DNA from: Castor canadensis
Lineage: Eukaryota; Chordata; Mammalia; Rodentia; Castoridae
DNA length: 64,000 nucleotides
Reading direction: 5' to 3'
Assembly: GCF_047511655.1 (NCBI RefSeq)
Contig: NC_133387.1
Coordinates: 47,484,353-47,548,352, forward strand
The notes under the pieces were generated by a model. That model searched no databases and was not told the DNA's origin. It saw nothing but the letters and a program-made list of their open reading frames with translations. The position numbers and the translations under genes are program-made. Shown in pieces: positions 47,291 through 59,984 of the stretch (position 1 is the first letter of the stretch; each line of letters begins with the position of its first letter).

Positions 47291-47574
47291 GAGAAGGAAT
47301 CTCAGGATCCAGCAAGCTAACTTTTCATCTCTGTTCCTTTTACTAGGAAACAAAGACTGTCTTTTAAGTCTCTAGTTTATTCTTTTTTGGTTAGATGTAG
47401 TCACATTGTCACTCTTAACTATAAACAAGGAAAACTGAATATATGCCACAGAGACATGAAGGTAGGGCTTGAGCCTGAATTTCTAAAACATCCCAGGTAA
47501 TTCCAATGCTTCTGACTCTTGAATTATCAAGGATGTGAAAATAAGTTCTATCTTTTTAATTATTTCACCATGCA

Positions 47575-47668
47575 ATATGAAGTTATTGGCTCGAAAAGTA
47601 GGGTACTTGCATAGCATGTACAAGGAAGGCCCTGAGCTTAATTCCTGAAAACTCCCCAGAAAAAAAAA
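47575..47668 (+). repeat. Degenerate ID-like SINE
   Basis: TTGGCTCGAAAAGTAGGGTA, CTTGCATAGCATGTACAAGG, GCCCTGAGCTTAATTCCTGA and an A-run match an ID-like element with many substitutions. Confidence 0.6.
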
Positions 47669-48484
47669 ATCCTCCAAAATGAAGTTACTGTGAGTCGAGA
47701 TTTTTGCAAATAATTATCCTTGATTTTCATGACAAATAATCAAGTCTGGTCCTTAGAATGTTAATTATTGGTTGCTACAGACATCACTTCCTGCATTTTT
47801 CACATAGCTTTAGTCTCAATCAAATAGCATCTCCAAGTGACTTTTCCTCTTGAATATTATTGGGAAAAAATTTCTATTGTAAACCTAAATATCTTCTAAG
47901 GACAGAACTCTTTAAATGGCTTCAGCAACACCTTTCATTCTATTGAGCACTTTGATAGGTCTCTGACGTTAAGGCCAGAAACCCTTTACATGGAGACCTA
48001 TGTTTTAAGGCATCTGAGCCCATTACCTTCAGTGTGCATTCCAAATACAGTGTGAAATTAGGTACACATCTGTCTATAGTTATGTGAGCTTTTAATCACC
48101 TGCTAGGCAGAGCACAGCTGGGATACAGAAAGTCACAGGGTACAGTAAGGGATCAAGTTCTACCAGAGGGACAGAGAGCTTATGCAGTACACATAGGGAA
48201 GCAGGCTAACACCTTACCCCTCCAGTATACGGAGAGAAGGGAGATTTTCCCTAAATACCAACAGATGTCTGAAGTCAAACACTGCATCTTTCTTTAGTTT
48301 TGAATGCTGAAGTCCTTGTTGTACATGCTTTGTTGAGGTTCTCTTAATGTTTGATGATGACTGAGAGGTCAAATGTATTTGAGGACCTTTGAGGTTCTGT
48401 TTATTCATGCATCATGTCAATATGAACATGAGCTGAGGGAGATGATCAGATTTAATAACTGTGGACACTGTCTCTGCATCAACG

Positions 48485-48513
48485 TGCACACACACACACA
48501 CACACACACACAT
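48485..48513 (+). repeat. (CA)n microsatellite
   Basis: About 14 CA units; a candidate polymorphic marker. Confidence 0.95.
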
Positions 48514-48633
48514 ACATTTCTCCTTCCCCATGAATTCTCCAACAAATCTTTTTTAAAAATTATATCAATGTCATTTCCTCAGAACTGAAATCATTCCAAC
48601 TATTTTAAGCAAAAGGGATTTATATATCTATAT

Positions 48634-48725
48634 GGAGATGGGGAGGAAAAACAGAAGGAGGAGGAAGAGGAAGAAGGAGAAGGAAGTAAAAGAAGGAGGA
48701 AGAGGAGGAGGAGGAGGGAAGAGAA
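48634..48725 (+). repeat. Polypurine GGA/GAA tract
   Basis: Nearly all-purine sequence over about 90 bp with GGA and GAA triplets. Such mirror-like purine tracts can adopt triplex structures in vitro. Confidence 0.85.
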
Positions 48726-49934
48726 CATTACAAGGCTCACAAGTCATTTGAGAGAAATTTCCAAAGCCAACCAGCTCCCTGGGAGCCACTGGTCCTGCTG
48801 TGACAGGAAGCAGAATAATGGCTCCCAATGATATACCTTACCACTGTTACCATTGCATCACAGGCCTTTCTCCCCTTCCTTCAGTTCTAAGTTCAAATTT
48901 CATGCCCAAACATCTTCGGAAAACCTGAAATCATATCCAGAACGCCAGCAACTCTGGTTGCTTTTTGCTTTGTGGTCTGTGCCATTTCGGCAGGAGGTTG
49001 AAATAATTATTGTGAAAGTAAAAACTAAAGGATTATCCATAAAATAACAACAAAACAGGCACAAATTTGAATTGCAATCAAGTCAGCCTATAAATCCTAG
49101 TGTTTTAGTCCCTCTTAGAATGAAACTAAATCACACATTTTTCTAGACCTCATTATCTCTAGACATGCTTAGTTTCTTACCATCTGTTTTCCTCTCTGTA
49201 CCAGACCTCTGTTTTAAACCTCCTCAAATGCACTTAGCTTCATCTTCCTCCCCAGAATTTGGCTTGCTCTAACTCCATAGGAGTTGCCTAGTGTCAGTTG
49301 ACTGACTCATGCTAACCCAATGATTGTAAAACCCTGAAGACTCGCTATCTTACACTTTAGTGATCTCACCCTGCCACCCAAAGCCTGAGGCAAAAAGGCC
49401 AGGCTCCCATCACTGTTATCATGGCAGAAAACACAACAGGTACAGATCCTAGAAGCTGTCTGGAAGGAAAATGTGAGAGGTCATACTTCTTCATTGGGTA
49501 AAACAAGCACGAGAAACAGGAGATGGAAGGAGGCCAGTAGGGAGGCTACTCTCCCTTCTTTCCATGAATGGGCTGTCGTAGAGTGCTCTGGGAATGGTCT
49601 CATAACTGAGTGAGCCCTTGCACCTCCTGTGACTACAGCTAAGTCACAGGACTTTTCGTTTGTTTCTTATCCTTGCTTTTGTCTTCACTCTTGCTTCCCT
49701 GGACTTTCGCTTCAAAATAACACATGTGCTCATGAGATTAACTTCAGATTCTTTTCTCTGGAACTCAAGCTAAGACAACACTTTCTCATAGAGCCAAGAT
49801 CATTCTACATACCGTCTGTGCACCTCGTTCCCTAGGTCCTGCAACACAACTGTAATTTTTCTCCTCCTTACAAATAGTTCTCTTTCCAGTGCCCAGCCTC
49901 AGAAAAAGATACAGGCTTGCTCTGAGTCCCTTTC

Positions 49935-50075
49935 CTTTTTTTTATTATAAATTTTTATCAGGATATATACATTATAAGTGGGGGAAGATTTGTAGGGACA
50001 ATTCCAATTAGACTTACATTGTACATTATTTACGTGCCCTCATCATCTTTTCCCCTCAGCCCCTTCCCCACCCCA
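49935..50075. repeat. T-rich interspersed repeat, unidentified
   Basis: A T-run, then AAGTGGGGGAAGATTTGTAG, TACATTGTACATTATTTACG and CCCCTTCCCCACCCC. The block order recalls the copy at 4326-4520, but sequence identity is weak and the link is tentative. Confidence 0.3.
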
Positions 50076-53000
50076 AGAGTCCTTTTCTTAACCTCTTGAC
50101 TGATAAAGAACTTACGCAAGTTATTAATTACTAAAGGGGAAACACCTTGAGGTACATTCACATATTTAAAGATAACCTTTGAACAATTATTGTAAGCCAA
50201 AGTAGGCTTTATAAAGGTACTTAAATACCATAGTACTTTCATGAAGGAGAACTTCCTGAGCTAAAAGGAAGTGGTTGCAGTCTCATTATTCAGCATCTAG
50301 AGCTTCAATGTATCACAGTATTAAGCGTTAAGAACTAGAAATCCAATATTTTACGTAGTGTAATACCATTATTTCAGTATCTTAAAAACTGGAAATCTGA
50401 ATTTTTGCTGAGTTATTTTACTTTGAGAAGTACCCAGAGAGTTAAACCCAACATGAGAACGGCAGCCTTAGAATCTCTCCAGGTCTCTGGGCCGGTAAGT
50501 GAAGAAGACTGAAACACTAACCTAGATTTTCACATATCAAATTCGCTCTAGTTCTACTTTCCCTGAATAGGTAAGAAGTAGAGCTTCCCTAAAAGAGAAT
50601 TATAAGGAACAAAGACTCAGCTTTAAGACAAGGCTCCCTTCCAGTGTGATCACGTTGACTACAAAGACAAACCAAGTTTAGTGATAGAAACTCATCTGTC
50701 TGCTTGATTTGTTTTGTTTTGTTTGAACAAAGGGCCATTTCATAGTGAAGCTAAGAATCCACCATCTAGCAAACTGACTATTGGGTCTTAAGTAACAAAA
50801 GTCACAGCTGTCCATAAAAATATTATACCTTAATTTTTAAAAAATTCTAAGATACAACCTTTATTATATTACAGAAAGATGGAGCTATTTATAAATAAAA
50901 GATTCCAAGGATGATATTAGGATTTAGTTCATATTGATCTCTTTACTATTCCTCTATGTAAAATGTGAAAAAGCTTTTCTAGTGTTTGAAGAATTTGCCC
51001 CAAAACTAGCCACACCATCGAAAATAACATCATTGATGCACGTTGTTTGTTTCTAAGACAATACTTAAAATCCAAATATTTAATTCATTTTCAATTCTCA
51101 GGATTGATTTTCTACACTTTATGTTTAATTTATTTTATATACTTTTTATTGCTTTTTCTCTCCTGATAATTCAGATCAGGATGATAATACATGTTTATGT
51201 TTTGAAATTTAAATTTATTCAGTGTTTTATATTTACACGATTTGTATGTGAAATATATCAAATACTTAGCTTCAATGACTTTTAATTTTTCTGAGTTGTA
51301 AATGCTACTTACTACTTCCAAACTGAACTATGAGTATTAATACACTATGGAATAAATATGAAAATAACAGCATTTTCCTTTTGTTCCAATACTGTCATCG
51401 TTATTTCCCATGGATCTTCTAATAATGCCACAAAATTGAATATCAACCTTGATCTAATGTGCAAATGAAAGTTCAGTTGACTATTCCTGGTGGGTCCCCC
51501 TTGCCTTCTTTCTGGTCCACGGCACCTTAGCTTTTCTGCTCAGGGATGTCTTCTGACCCTGGAAAGGAGGCAACAGCTATTTCCTGAGCATCAACTATTG
51601 TACCTAGCACTGTGCTATGCACTTGACATAATCTCTTATTTAATTGTTACAATAACTCACAGCAGTTCTTGCCAAAATCCCCATTTTACAGTTGAGCAAA
51701 AGGACGCTAAGTGCAGTTGGAAAAAAATGCATTAAATTTCACATTTCAGGAAAGCATTCTTGGTTCCCAAGCCCGGGATCTACCTCTTCTGCATCACTAC
51801 ATGAAGATTCTTGGTCTCCTTTTTATGTCACAAGCCTGCAGAAATTGCTGTGTTTGAACATTTGCATAAGACATGTTGTTCTTAATAAATTTTTCTAGTA
51901 CTTAAGTTGTTTTTTATCTTAGCCAGATTAGAAGTGAGATTTGATGACCCTTTTGATCTCTTCCATCCCTGGAGGGCAGGGAGGCCCAGAAAAACGTCAA
52001 AAAGACAAATGCCTACAGTAGCAAAGGAATGTGGTTAAACAGCACCCAAAAAAATGTCCCTTAGGAGGGAACAACAATTTGAAGGCTTAATGAGCACATT
52101 ATGCTTCCTCCTAAACCAAAATTCCAACTTGAGTGTCTCATTTGCTCTTCGATGATAGAGACACATGAGCGTGTTCTGAATATTTATTCTCCTTTGATGA
52201 TAGGAATAACATCCAGCATGTGTGGAGCAATGGCTGGTTGCTAAGCCCTTTACATTAGTTAGCATTGAACATTGAACACTGTGAACTGCACAGGGTTCAA
52301 GCCCCACAGGTTTTATTCTCCTCTCATCCTGGTTTTGAGCTTCATCAATGCTTCATTGAATTTCCTGTCCCAAGACTCTATGTCATCACCAGCAGGTGAC
52401 AACTTTCTCATCATTTCAGGTTGTAAAAGACATACTCCAGAGCTGTGAACTTCAGTTTCTCTTCCAGTGTAAATGTCTATAGCCCACCCCAAGCCGGTAG
52501 GAAGCTTCTTTTGATTCTCCTCCAGCCTTTTATCTTCTGTGTCCTTTTTTCTACATGGAGACTGGGGGAGAGGATTTGTAAAAGGGAATAGAAATGTTTC
52601 GCTTACCTGTTGCTGTTGTGATCTCTACCCTTGACTAGGCAGGAATCCCAACTCTGTGTCCCTTGAGAAACACCTGATGACTCTTTAGAAAGTCCTTAGT
52701 CTCTTCACTGTATGCTACCTCTCCTAGGGAATGAGTTCCAGTGGGCCTCTTGCAATCACTCTCCAGTTCCCATTCCTATACAGCCTAGCCAACAGGCTTT
52801 GCTGCTGGAGTATCTTCTCTTAGTGACTCACAGTTTAGAGTGGGCTTTCATCATGACAGCTCAACCAGGTATATTTCATGATATTCACTTGCCCTACAGA
52901 AGACTTGTGCAGTGTCTCCTGCCAGATATGGGAACATGCTCCATCCTCCACTGCTCATTTTCTCTGCCCTGAGTTCTCTCCTTAAATTTCTTTCTCATTG

Positions 53001-53400
53001 CTCAAGTAGACAAAAAGTCCAGTTCAGCAGATCCGTTGCCAAATAGTCATCCAACTGAAAAATGAGATTGGAGGCTCGACTTCTTGCAGGCAAATCTAAT
53101 CTCTACAAATCTTCCTCTTGGAGTACCGCATTGGCTAATTATAGGTATGGAAGGAAAAGATACCGAAGTCTTCTGAAGCTGAAGATTTCCAGTTCAATTG
53201 TTCCCTCAAGATCAGCAGCTAGAGTCACAGTGGATTCGCCTTTCAATAAATCCCAAATATCTACTTCTTCCTTAATTGTCACCTGTTTGGTACCAACTTT
53301 GGAGACAAGTTGCCAATTCTGAGACAATAGGAAAAAAATCCCACTTGGTATTCTATTGTGCACAATTCTGCAATAGAAGTATCTTTATGCCTTGGAAAAG
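50076..53400. other. Intergenic DNA, mostly unrecognised
   Basis: Apart from a MIR-class fragment at 51560-51725 I recognise no element. Frames near 53062-53363 on both strands lack a start context, splice sites or a known domain. Confidence 0.35.
51560..51725. repeat. MIR-class fragment
   Basis: ATTTCCTGAGCATCAACTAT, GTACCTAGCACTGTGCTATG, ATAATCTCTTATTTAATTGT and CCCCATTTTACAGTTGAGCA follow the reverse complement of a MIR-type core. Heavily diverged. Confidence 0.7.
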
Positions 53401-53414
53401 TGGGAGGTTAATAA

Positions 53415-53515
53415 TAACTAATGGTACTCCATGAGGTCAGGGAATTGCCATCCTTTCACATCATGAGTGCACATTATAGAGCTCAATAAATATTTAGTGA
53501 GTGAATAAATAATGT
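53415..53515 (+). repeat. L2 3'-end fragment
   Basis: CCATGAGGTCAGGGAATTGC and GCTCAATAAATATTTAGTGA, followed by GTGAATAAATAATG, resemble the conserved end of mammalian LINE-2. Confidence 0.55.
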
Positions 53516-55735
53516 AAATGCGTACGTCAATGTCATGCTAAGGGAACAGTGAACTGGCATACACATCCCAAAGTTTCATCCTCATAGGACTGATGATGAT
53601 ACCCAAAGCCATGTCAGGTAACAGCTCGCTCAATCAGACTCAGATACACCATTCACTTAAATACCCCATTTCTCTCCCTGCATTGGAATGTAGCCCTGTG
53701 ATGGGGGGGGGCGGGCGGGGCACCTGACACAGGAGAAACCAGTATTGAATGAGTCTCTCCTGTGTGGGCTTGGCTTTCTATACTTTGCATAGTGTAATTT
53801 TTCCATGGCAGAATCTTTACCATTCAAAAAGAGCATTCTCCTCTGAGCTTTTCTATTTTCAGTTGTTTAGTAAGTAATGAGGATCAACTCAACATTTTCT
53901 ACCTCTCAATTGCTATGTGTTCTCAACTTCAGCCATATAAAAGATGGTTAGTTACCTGTAGAGACTTTAAACTAAACCAGTGTGGATGGATAGATGAATG
54001 GACAGATGGATGTATGGGTGGAGTGAATTTCAGGTACTTGACAAGATGTGAATGCATGTTGGTTGAGGATACTTTCATAAGTCCAAAACCTGAAGAACTA
54101 TTCAACATACCTTTGAAACCAGAAACTATACCCTCTGTAAACATGAGGAATATTTGAAACTCACTTTAAAAATATTTACTTAAAACTAGTACTTGATTCT
54201 GACCTGTATTTTTATAGACAAAGAAACATCAGTAAATATTTACTGAGTTGAGCCAAAGTGGAGGCATCAAGGAGTCTTCTTCTTCCTAAGAAGACTCTGG
54301 AAAGGGGTAGAGCAACACCTAGTGCCTCTTAGAGAAGAGTTGAGTCTTCTCCCAACTTTGCCTGCTCTGGATGAATTTCAAGTAACCTTTGCCTTCCTTG
54401 CTGAAGCCAGGGCAAAAAAGCTAATAGGGGTCATCAGCCACTCAAATTCTTCCTTACCTATGTGAAATGGGAAAGATTGATGGTTATTCTCCTTGGGCTC
54501 CACCTCAAAGTGGTCTGAGTCTCTGAGACACAAAATAATTGAAAGTAGAAGGAACATGTTGACATTTGGCTTTAGATAGCAGTACAGTCACCCAGAGGAC
54601 TAGTGGCCTCTAGCAACAATTTAAAAACTAACCAAGGGGTGAGATGTGCAGGCAAACAGTCTACAAGCTTGGTTTGGGAGGACAGAGGAGCAAAGAGAGG
54701 CATGGCAACACAGCGCCACACAATGTCCTCATCTGAGCATAAAGAGGCCTGGGTGTCTATTCTTGGCACTGATCGGACTCTCTCAGAAGTTTCTGGCAAC
54801 TTCCCAGAGAGAACAGCATGTCCCCTGCTGAATGTGTAAAGGGCTTCAGAAATATGTTTGTTTGTATGTGCAGTCAGTAGGCAGGGCCTGGCTTAGTTGC
54901 TCCGTGTCACAAACTGCCTCTCTGGAGTGTCAGGAGGAAGCAAATCCTTAGAAGCTGGCTAGTCACAAGTTCCAGACAAGGTACATTGTTGGAATGTTCA
55001 TGAAGCCCATGTAATCAGGGAGAAATTTTAGGACCCTGAATGTTCCTATAAACCATGGTGCAGAAACACTCTGTAGCAAGGAGTAAATAGAGATGTGACT
55101 TCATCTAACCTTTGGTCACAGAGTCCTCCTTTGGAAACCTGCACCTGTTTTCCCGAGTGAGATCCTCTCTCCCAGCATGATTACTCACCCTGTGGGAGCT
55201 AAGATAACACACATTAACACCAGTGCTGGTGATGTAGCTTGGAAGCACTGACTCAGCCCTGCTTCTCACACTCCCTTATCAGAAGCCTGAAATCTGAGCA
55301 GAAGGAGGAGTAAGTCAGCCTGGCCCGAGGCCCCCAGGTTGGGACTTCTGGAGATTCCAGCAAGTAGCTAAAGGGTCATTAAAATGACTGAGGTCCTAGG
55401 ACCTATAGACAGACAACCTAGGACCCCTGTCTTGGATTCCAACAGTAAACAGCAGCCAAAGTACTGTAGGGTGTCTTAGGGATAGTCTACTGGAGATCAT
55501 AAGACGTCATCATTCCAGACCTGTGCTTCTGGAAAAGACAGTTCCATAAAAAGCAGGGTCTGCCATAGAACTTTCTGAATTCCAAACAATATATCCAGCA
55601 CATTGTCTAATTGCTCCCAAGACATCTTTCCGATTATGGTCTTGCACTATACTTAACAACTGCACTGTCTTTCTGCACCCTGCCCACATCTCTTGTAACT
55701 CTCCTAAATATCATTGCTCTACTGGATTGCTTTTT
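53516..55735. other. Intergenic DNA, nothing recognised
   Basis: Contains a G-rich run at 53704-53720 and a short GATG-type degenerate repeat at about 53985-54020. Neither a gene nor a nameable repeat is seen. Confidence 0.35.
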
Positions 55736-55736
55736 C

Positions 55737-56030
55737 TTTTCCTTTTTTTTTTTTCTTCTTTTTCTGTTGTTTTCTCAATATGAAGTTTGAAACTCAAGAC
55801 TCCACCACTTGAACCACTCCTCTAGCCCTTTTACTTTAGGTCCATTTTCACAAAGTCTTGAATTTTTGCATTGGCCAATCTCAGATAGTGATCCTCCTAC
55901 CCATGCCTCCTGTGTAGCCTGGATAATGTGTGAGCCACCACACCTGGTTTATTTGTTGAGATGGGGTCTTGCTAATTTTTTGCCTCCTAAGTAGCTGGGA
56001 TTATAGGTATGGAGTACCATAGTCAGCGCT
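55737..56030 (-). repeat. Composite 7SL + ID SINE, antisense
   Basis: A T-run and ID-like part (TCAATATGAAGTTTGAAACT, CACCACTTGAACCACTCCTC, TAGCCC) come first, then the 7SL-like part reversed (CCATGCCTCCTGTGTAGCC, GTGAGCCACCACACCTGG). An extra GAGATGGGGTCTTGC / AAGTAGCTGGGATTATAGGT segment follows, possibly a second 7SL piece. Confidence 0.7.
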
Positions 56031-56099
56031 CCATTAGATTTCTCTGTCCTATCCCAGAAGCCCCTCAAATCCAACATGTCCAAAGTTAATTTTGTCCTA

Positions 56100-56320
56100 G
56101 GAGGCAGTACAGTTTAGTACTTTAAAACCATGTGAAACTCACAAGTACCTGAGTTTGAATCCCTCCTGCACCTGTAATTAGCTACATGATGGGAACTTGG
56201 GCAATTACATAAGCTGTCTGTGCTGTGATTAAATTGCCTAAACAATAAAAATAATAGTACTTTCTTCATAGAGTTCTAGAGAGAACTTTAATGAGTTACA
56301 GCATGTAATTGGAATCCTTA
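56100..56320 (+). repeat. MIR SINE
   Basis: CAGTACAGTTTAGTACTTTA, ACCTGAGTTTGAATCCCTCC, TAGCTACATGATGGGAACTT and ATAAAAATAATAGTACTTTC follow MIR from its tRNA-like head to the CORE. Confidence 0.8.
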
Positions 56321-56444
56321 CATTTGTTATATTAATAGTTAAGAGAATGCATAATAGTTAAGAAAATGAATGAAGTAACACACTTAATGGTGAATCCAAT
56401 ATTTAATTGGTCAAGTTGCTAATATCAAATAAAAACTCAAAACA

Positions 56445-56640
56445 TAAATTATGGGATTTGAGAGGTCCAGACTTGACCAGCAGTTTTGACAGTTAGTTAC
56501 TAAGTGACCTTGATAAAGTCATGTAACTTTTCCAATCTCATTTTCTCCCATACAAAATAAAGATGGCACCTACTAATTGTTGGGTATTGACTCTGTGTCA
56601 AGCATTAGTCAGAGTAATTTATGAGTATTTAATAATCACT
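56445..56640 (+). repeat. MIR SINE, second copy
   Basis: TTACTAAGTGACCTTGATAA, TTTTCCAATCTCATTTTCTC, AAAATAAAGATGGCACCTAC and TGACTCTGTGTCAAGCATTA are MIR landmarks. Its head is less clear. Confidence 0.65.
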
Positions 56641-56795
56641 TTAATATAATCATTGATGAGAGAAGGTAAGCCATTCATTCATTCAACAATTGTGTATTGA
56701 ATGAATACTAAATATTAGGAGTTGAGATTCAAAGGGTACAGATTACAATTTGAACAGGCAGTTCACTAAACATGTACAAATAACAAGTAAGCAAA

Positions 56796-57335
56796 TGTAT
56801 TAGTCAGAGTTTCCAGAGGAACAGAACCAATAGAATTTAAGTATAATTATAAAGAGGGATTTATTAGATTATTTTGTACACAATCAGAGGCTGGATAGTC
56901 CCTCTGGAAGCTGGAAAGCCAAGGAACTCAGAAGCTACTCAGTCCAAGAAGTTGGAAGCCTTAGAACAAGAAGGACCAATGACATAGCTCCAGTCTAAGG
57001 CTCGAGGCCCAGAGCTCCCTGGAGAGTCACTGGTATAAGTCCACCTTCAAAGACTGAAGGATGTGGAACCTGATATTTGTCTATGGACAATGGCAGCAAC
57101 AAAAAACCACACCCACTCAGGAAGAGTGTGGCCAAGCTTCCTCTTTTTCACTTTTTTGTTCCAACTAGGCCCCCAGCATATTGGACAGTGCCACCCACAT
57201 TCAGAGAGGGTCCTCCCTGTAGTTCACCAATCATCTATGCAAATACCCTCACAGACACACGCAGAAAGGTTTTTTACTGAGTTTCTAAGCTTCTCTCAAT
57301 CCAAAGAAATTGACAACCAAGATTAACCATCATAG
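56796..57335. repeat. Old LTR-like repeat (TG...CA type)
   Basis: It opens GTATTAGTCAGAGTTTCCAG and GAGGAACAGAACCAATAGAA and closes CCCTCACAGACACACGCAGA ... TTAACCATCA. This is the order of a common mammalian LTR-like repeat that I know by appearance but cannot name with certainty. It is non-coding. Confidence 0.5.
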
Positions 57336-57339
57336 CAAA

Positions 57340-57645
57340 TGAAAAGCTTTCATAATGCAAATTATAACTTAAAACACATCACTCATCAGAATGACTAAAT
57401 TAAAAAACTAATATCACCATTGACAAGAATGCTTTGGCAACCAAACCCCCATATATTGTTTATGGAAGCAAAAGGAAATGTACACATTCGGAAAATTGTC
57501 TGACGGCTCTTACGATGTTAATATCCCTATTAGCTGACCTATGGATTCCACATCGAGAATTTAGCCAAGAAAAATGAAAGCATGTCCAGAAAAAGACTTG
57601 AGCCAGAATGTTTATACCAGGATCATTCACTGTGTTAGTGAAGGT
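57340..57645 (+). mobile_element. Old L1 ORF2 fragment
   Basis: CATCACTCATCAGAATGACT, TGACAAGAATGCTTTGGCAA, AAAATGAAAGCATGTCCAGA and GAGCCAGAATGTTTATACCA track the late ORF2 of ancient L1. All frames are broken. Confidence 0.7.
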
Positions 57646-57924
57646 TTTCCAGACAAACAGACTGGGTGTTGCTTAACAATGAAAGTATAATCTGAGAAAC
57701 GAGTTGTCAGTCAGTTTAAGCCAAGTGTGACCATCACAGCAACTAACTATACAAACCTAGTGGTGTAGCCGACAGATACCAAGCCTATATGATGTAGCCC
57801 ATTGCTCTGATGTTACAGACTCGAGCAGCACATTACTGTACTGAATACGATAAGCAAATTTCTAAACATATTAAAAGCACAGTAAAAATATGGTATAAAA
57901 GGTTTTTGGAAAATGGCACACCTG

Positions 57925-58083
57925 TGCTATAGCTTGAATGTGGATGTTCCCTAAAGGCCCATGTGCAAAAGGTTGGCCTTGGCGTGGAGTTGCTGGGAGG
58001 TAGAGGACCATTGAGGAGGTGGGGCCTACCGGAAGGAAGTTAGGTCACTGGGAGCATGGCCTTGAACAACCCTAGCCTCTTCT

Positions 58084-58132
<49 letters not shown>

Positions 58133-58347
58133 ATCTCCCTCTCTCTCTGCTTCCTGGCCACCATGAGATGATTAGGCCTCTCCACCATGCATCCCTGCCA
58201 TATTGTACTGTGTCACCACAGATCCAAAGCAATGAGCAAATGACCATGAACTGAAACCTCTGAAACCATCAGCCAAAATAAAACTATTCTCCTTTTAAGT
58301 TGATCAGCTCAGGTGTTTTGTGACAGTAATGGATGCTAACTAACACA
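57925..58347 (+). mobile_element. Solo LTR-like insertion (probable ERVL-MaLR)
   Basis: It starts TGCTATAGCTTGAATGTGGA and ends CTAACTAACACA. It has a GGAGGTGGGGCCTACC segment and a (CT)n run at 58087-58125, and it lacks any internal coding part. Flanks ACCTG (57920-57924) and GCTTG (58348-58352) could be a decayed 5-bp target duplication. It inserted into the older DNA element, whose sequence resumes at TGTATAGGGCACC. Confidence 0.6.
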
Positions 58348-58617
58348 GCTTGTATAGGGCACCTACCATGAGTGCAGCTTGCAGGACTGAAAGTTACTCT
58401 GGCTGAGTGAGTAGCGAGTGGGAGAGAAGGCTAAGGACCTTATCATACAGTGCTGCGGCCTTTAGCGCACTACTCAATTAAGCTACACTTAGTTTATTAA
58501 AATAAAATTTTCTTTCTTCAATAATAAATTAACCTTAGCTTACTGTAACATTTTACCTCAAACTTTTAAACTTTTTTGACTCTTTCATAATAATACTTAT
58601 CTTAAAACACATTGCAC

Positions 58618-58992
58618 CCATCAGTGGCAGTAATAGACCAGTTAAACCTCAGGAAAGGTTAGAGACTGGGCTCCAGAAAGTATAATTTGGGCTGCAATTG
58701 AGCGAGCTAATGCCAGTGCTCTCGCATGCTCTGTGTGTATCATTTCCTCCTGAGTACTGAAATTCAGTTCTCGAAACTTCTGTGAACAGAGGGCTGTTAT
58801 CCACGCTGGACTCTTTTAGCAACATGAAGTTGTACCTCCAGCATCCTCAACAATTTCACTGCATTTGTAATTATGCATGGATTTTGCCCGCGTGTCTTTT
58901 GAGGGAAATTTCATATCTCAGCTGGCTTGATGGGCAATTGAAATAATATATGTAAGAAACTCATTAAAATTGAAGATACTTTTGTGCATAAA
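58618..58992 (+). other. 375-bp retro-insert of unknown source
   Basis: AAAACACATTGCAC (58604-58617) and AAAACATATTGCAC (58993-59006) flank this block with one mismatch in 14. The block ends in a short A-run, as expected for L1-mediated insertion. It has no ID, 7SL or L1 signature. It could be the 3' end of a host mRNA (processed pseudogene fragment), but I do not recognise it. Confidence 0.5.
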
Positions 58993-59984
58993 AAAACATA
59001 TTGCACAGTAGTACAAGAATATTTTCTTTCTTTATACCTTTATTCTACAAGCTTTTCTCTAGTTTTAAAAATTTTTAATTTTTTACTTTTCAAATTTTCT
59101 GCTGTAAACTAAGAAACAAAGTCACTCATTACCCTAGGCCTATACAGGGCAGGACCATCAATGTCACCGCCTCCACCCCCATATCTTGTCCCACTGGAAG
59201 GGCCTCAGCGGCAAATAACCTGCAAAGAGCTAGCATCTTCTCTGATAGCAATGCCTTCTTCTGGAACATCTCTCAAAGGACCTGCCTGGGGATGTTAACT
59301 TCATTCTTCTTATAGGTAGAAGGAGTGTACTGTGGAGTAATGCTAAAAAGTACAGCAGACTTTGTTATTACCCTTATCAGAGTACGTGCTCTACTCTGAC
59401 ACAGCTGGCAGTGTTGTAGGCTTATGTACACAACGCCATCAGTACGAGTCCTGCTTGGTACTACGATGTTACATCACCTGTCATTAGTCACCGTAACAGT
59501 CTTATGGGATTACTGTCACATATGTAGCCCATTATTGACCAAAATATTGTTATGCAGTACTTTACTGTGTATGTGCGTGTGTATACATGTGTTATCCAAT
59601 ACATAAGTGTATACAACATATATACATATATGTATATATATGAAAAAGAGGTGATCGTGGGCTACCATACTCAAAATCACAGTCTGAAGACCCCAGAAAG
59701 AGTTAATGTTTCAGTCCTGATCTAAAGACAGTCTGGAGTCAAGAGCCCTTCTTCCTCCAGAAACCTCAATATTTTTCTGTTAAGGCATTGACTGATTAGA
59801 TAAGGCCCACCTTCTTTTTACAACCTGTTATCTGCCTTACTCAAAAATCTACTGATGTAAATGTTAATCATTTCCAAAAAAAAATAGTTTCACAGTAGCA
59901 TCTAGATTGGTGTTTGACTAAATATATGTACACTGTAATAGTGTATATGTAATAGCATATAAAATTAGCTATTAGCTCTACTAT

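Larger units (their letters stand above)
47670..49930. other. Intergenic DNA with two simple repeats
   Basis: No gene or interspersed repeat recognised outside the (CA)n at 48485-48513 and the purine-rich tract at 48634-48725. Confidence 0.35.
57660..59570. mobile_element. Fossil DNA-transposon-like element, interrupted twice
   Basis: Pieces run colinearly: GTTGCTTAACAATGAAAGTA, CATTACTGTACTGAATACGA, GCTTGCAGGACTGAAAGTTA, TTCAATAATAAATTAACCTT, CTTGTCCCACTGGAAGGGCC, AGCAATGCCTTCTTCTGGAA and TTATTGACCAAAATATTGTT. This order is that of a widespread mammalian repeat that I believe is a DNA transposon (TcMar-Tigger group), although the family name is uncertain. Two later insertions at 57925-58347 and 58618-58992 split it. 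Confidence 0.55.

Noticed and set aside
53062-53363. Overlapping frames on both strands, one with a protein-like look (VDIWDLLKGESTVTLAADLE)
   Set aside because: No known family, no splice sites, no ATG context or repeat flanks. A translated search would be decisive; a hit to a known exon or retrocopy would revive it.
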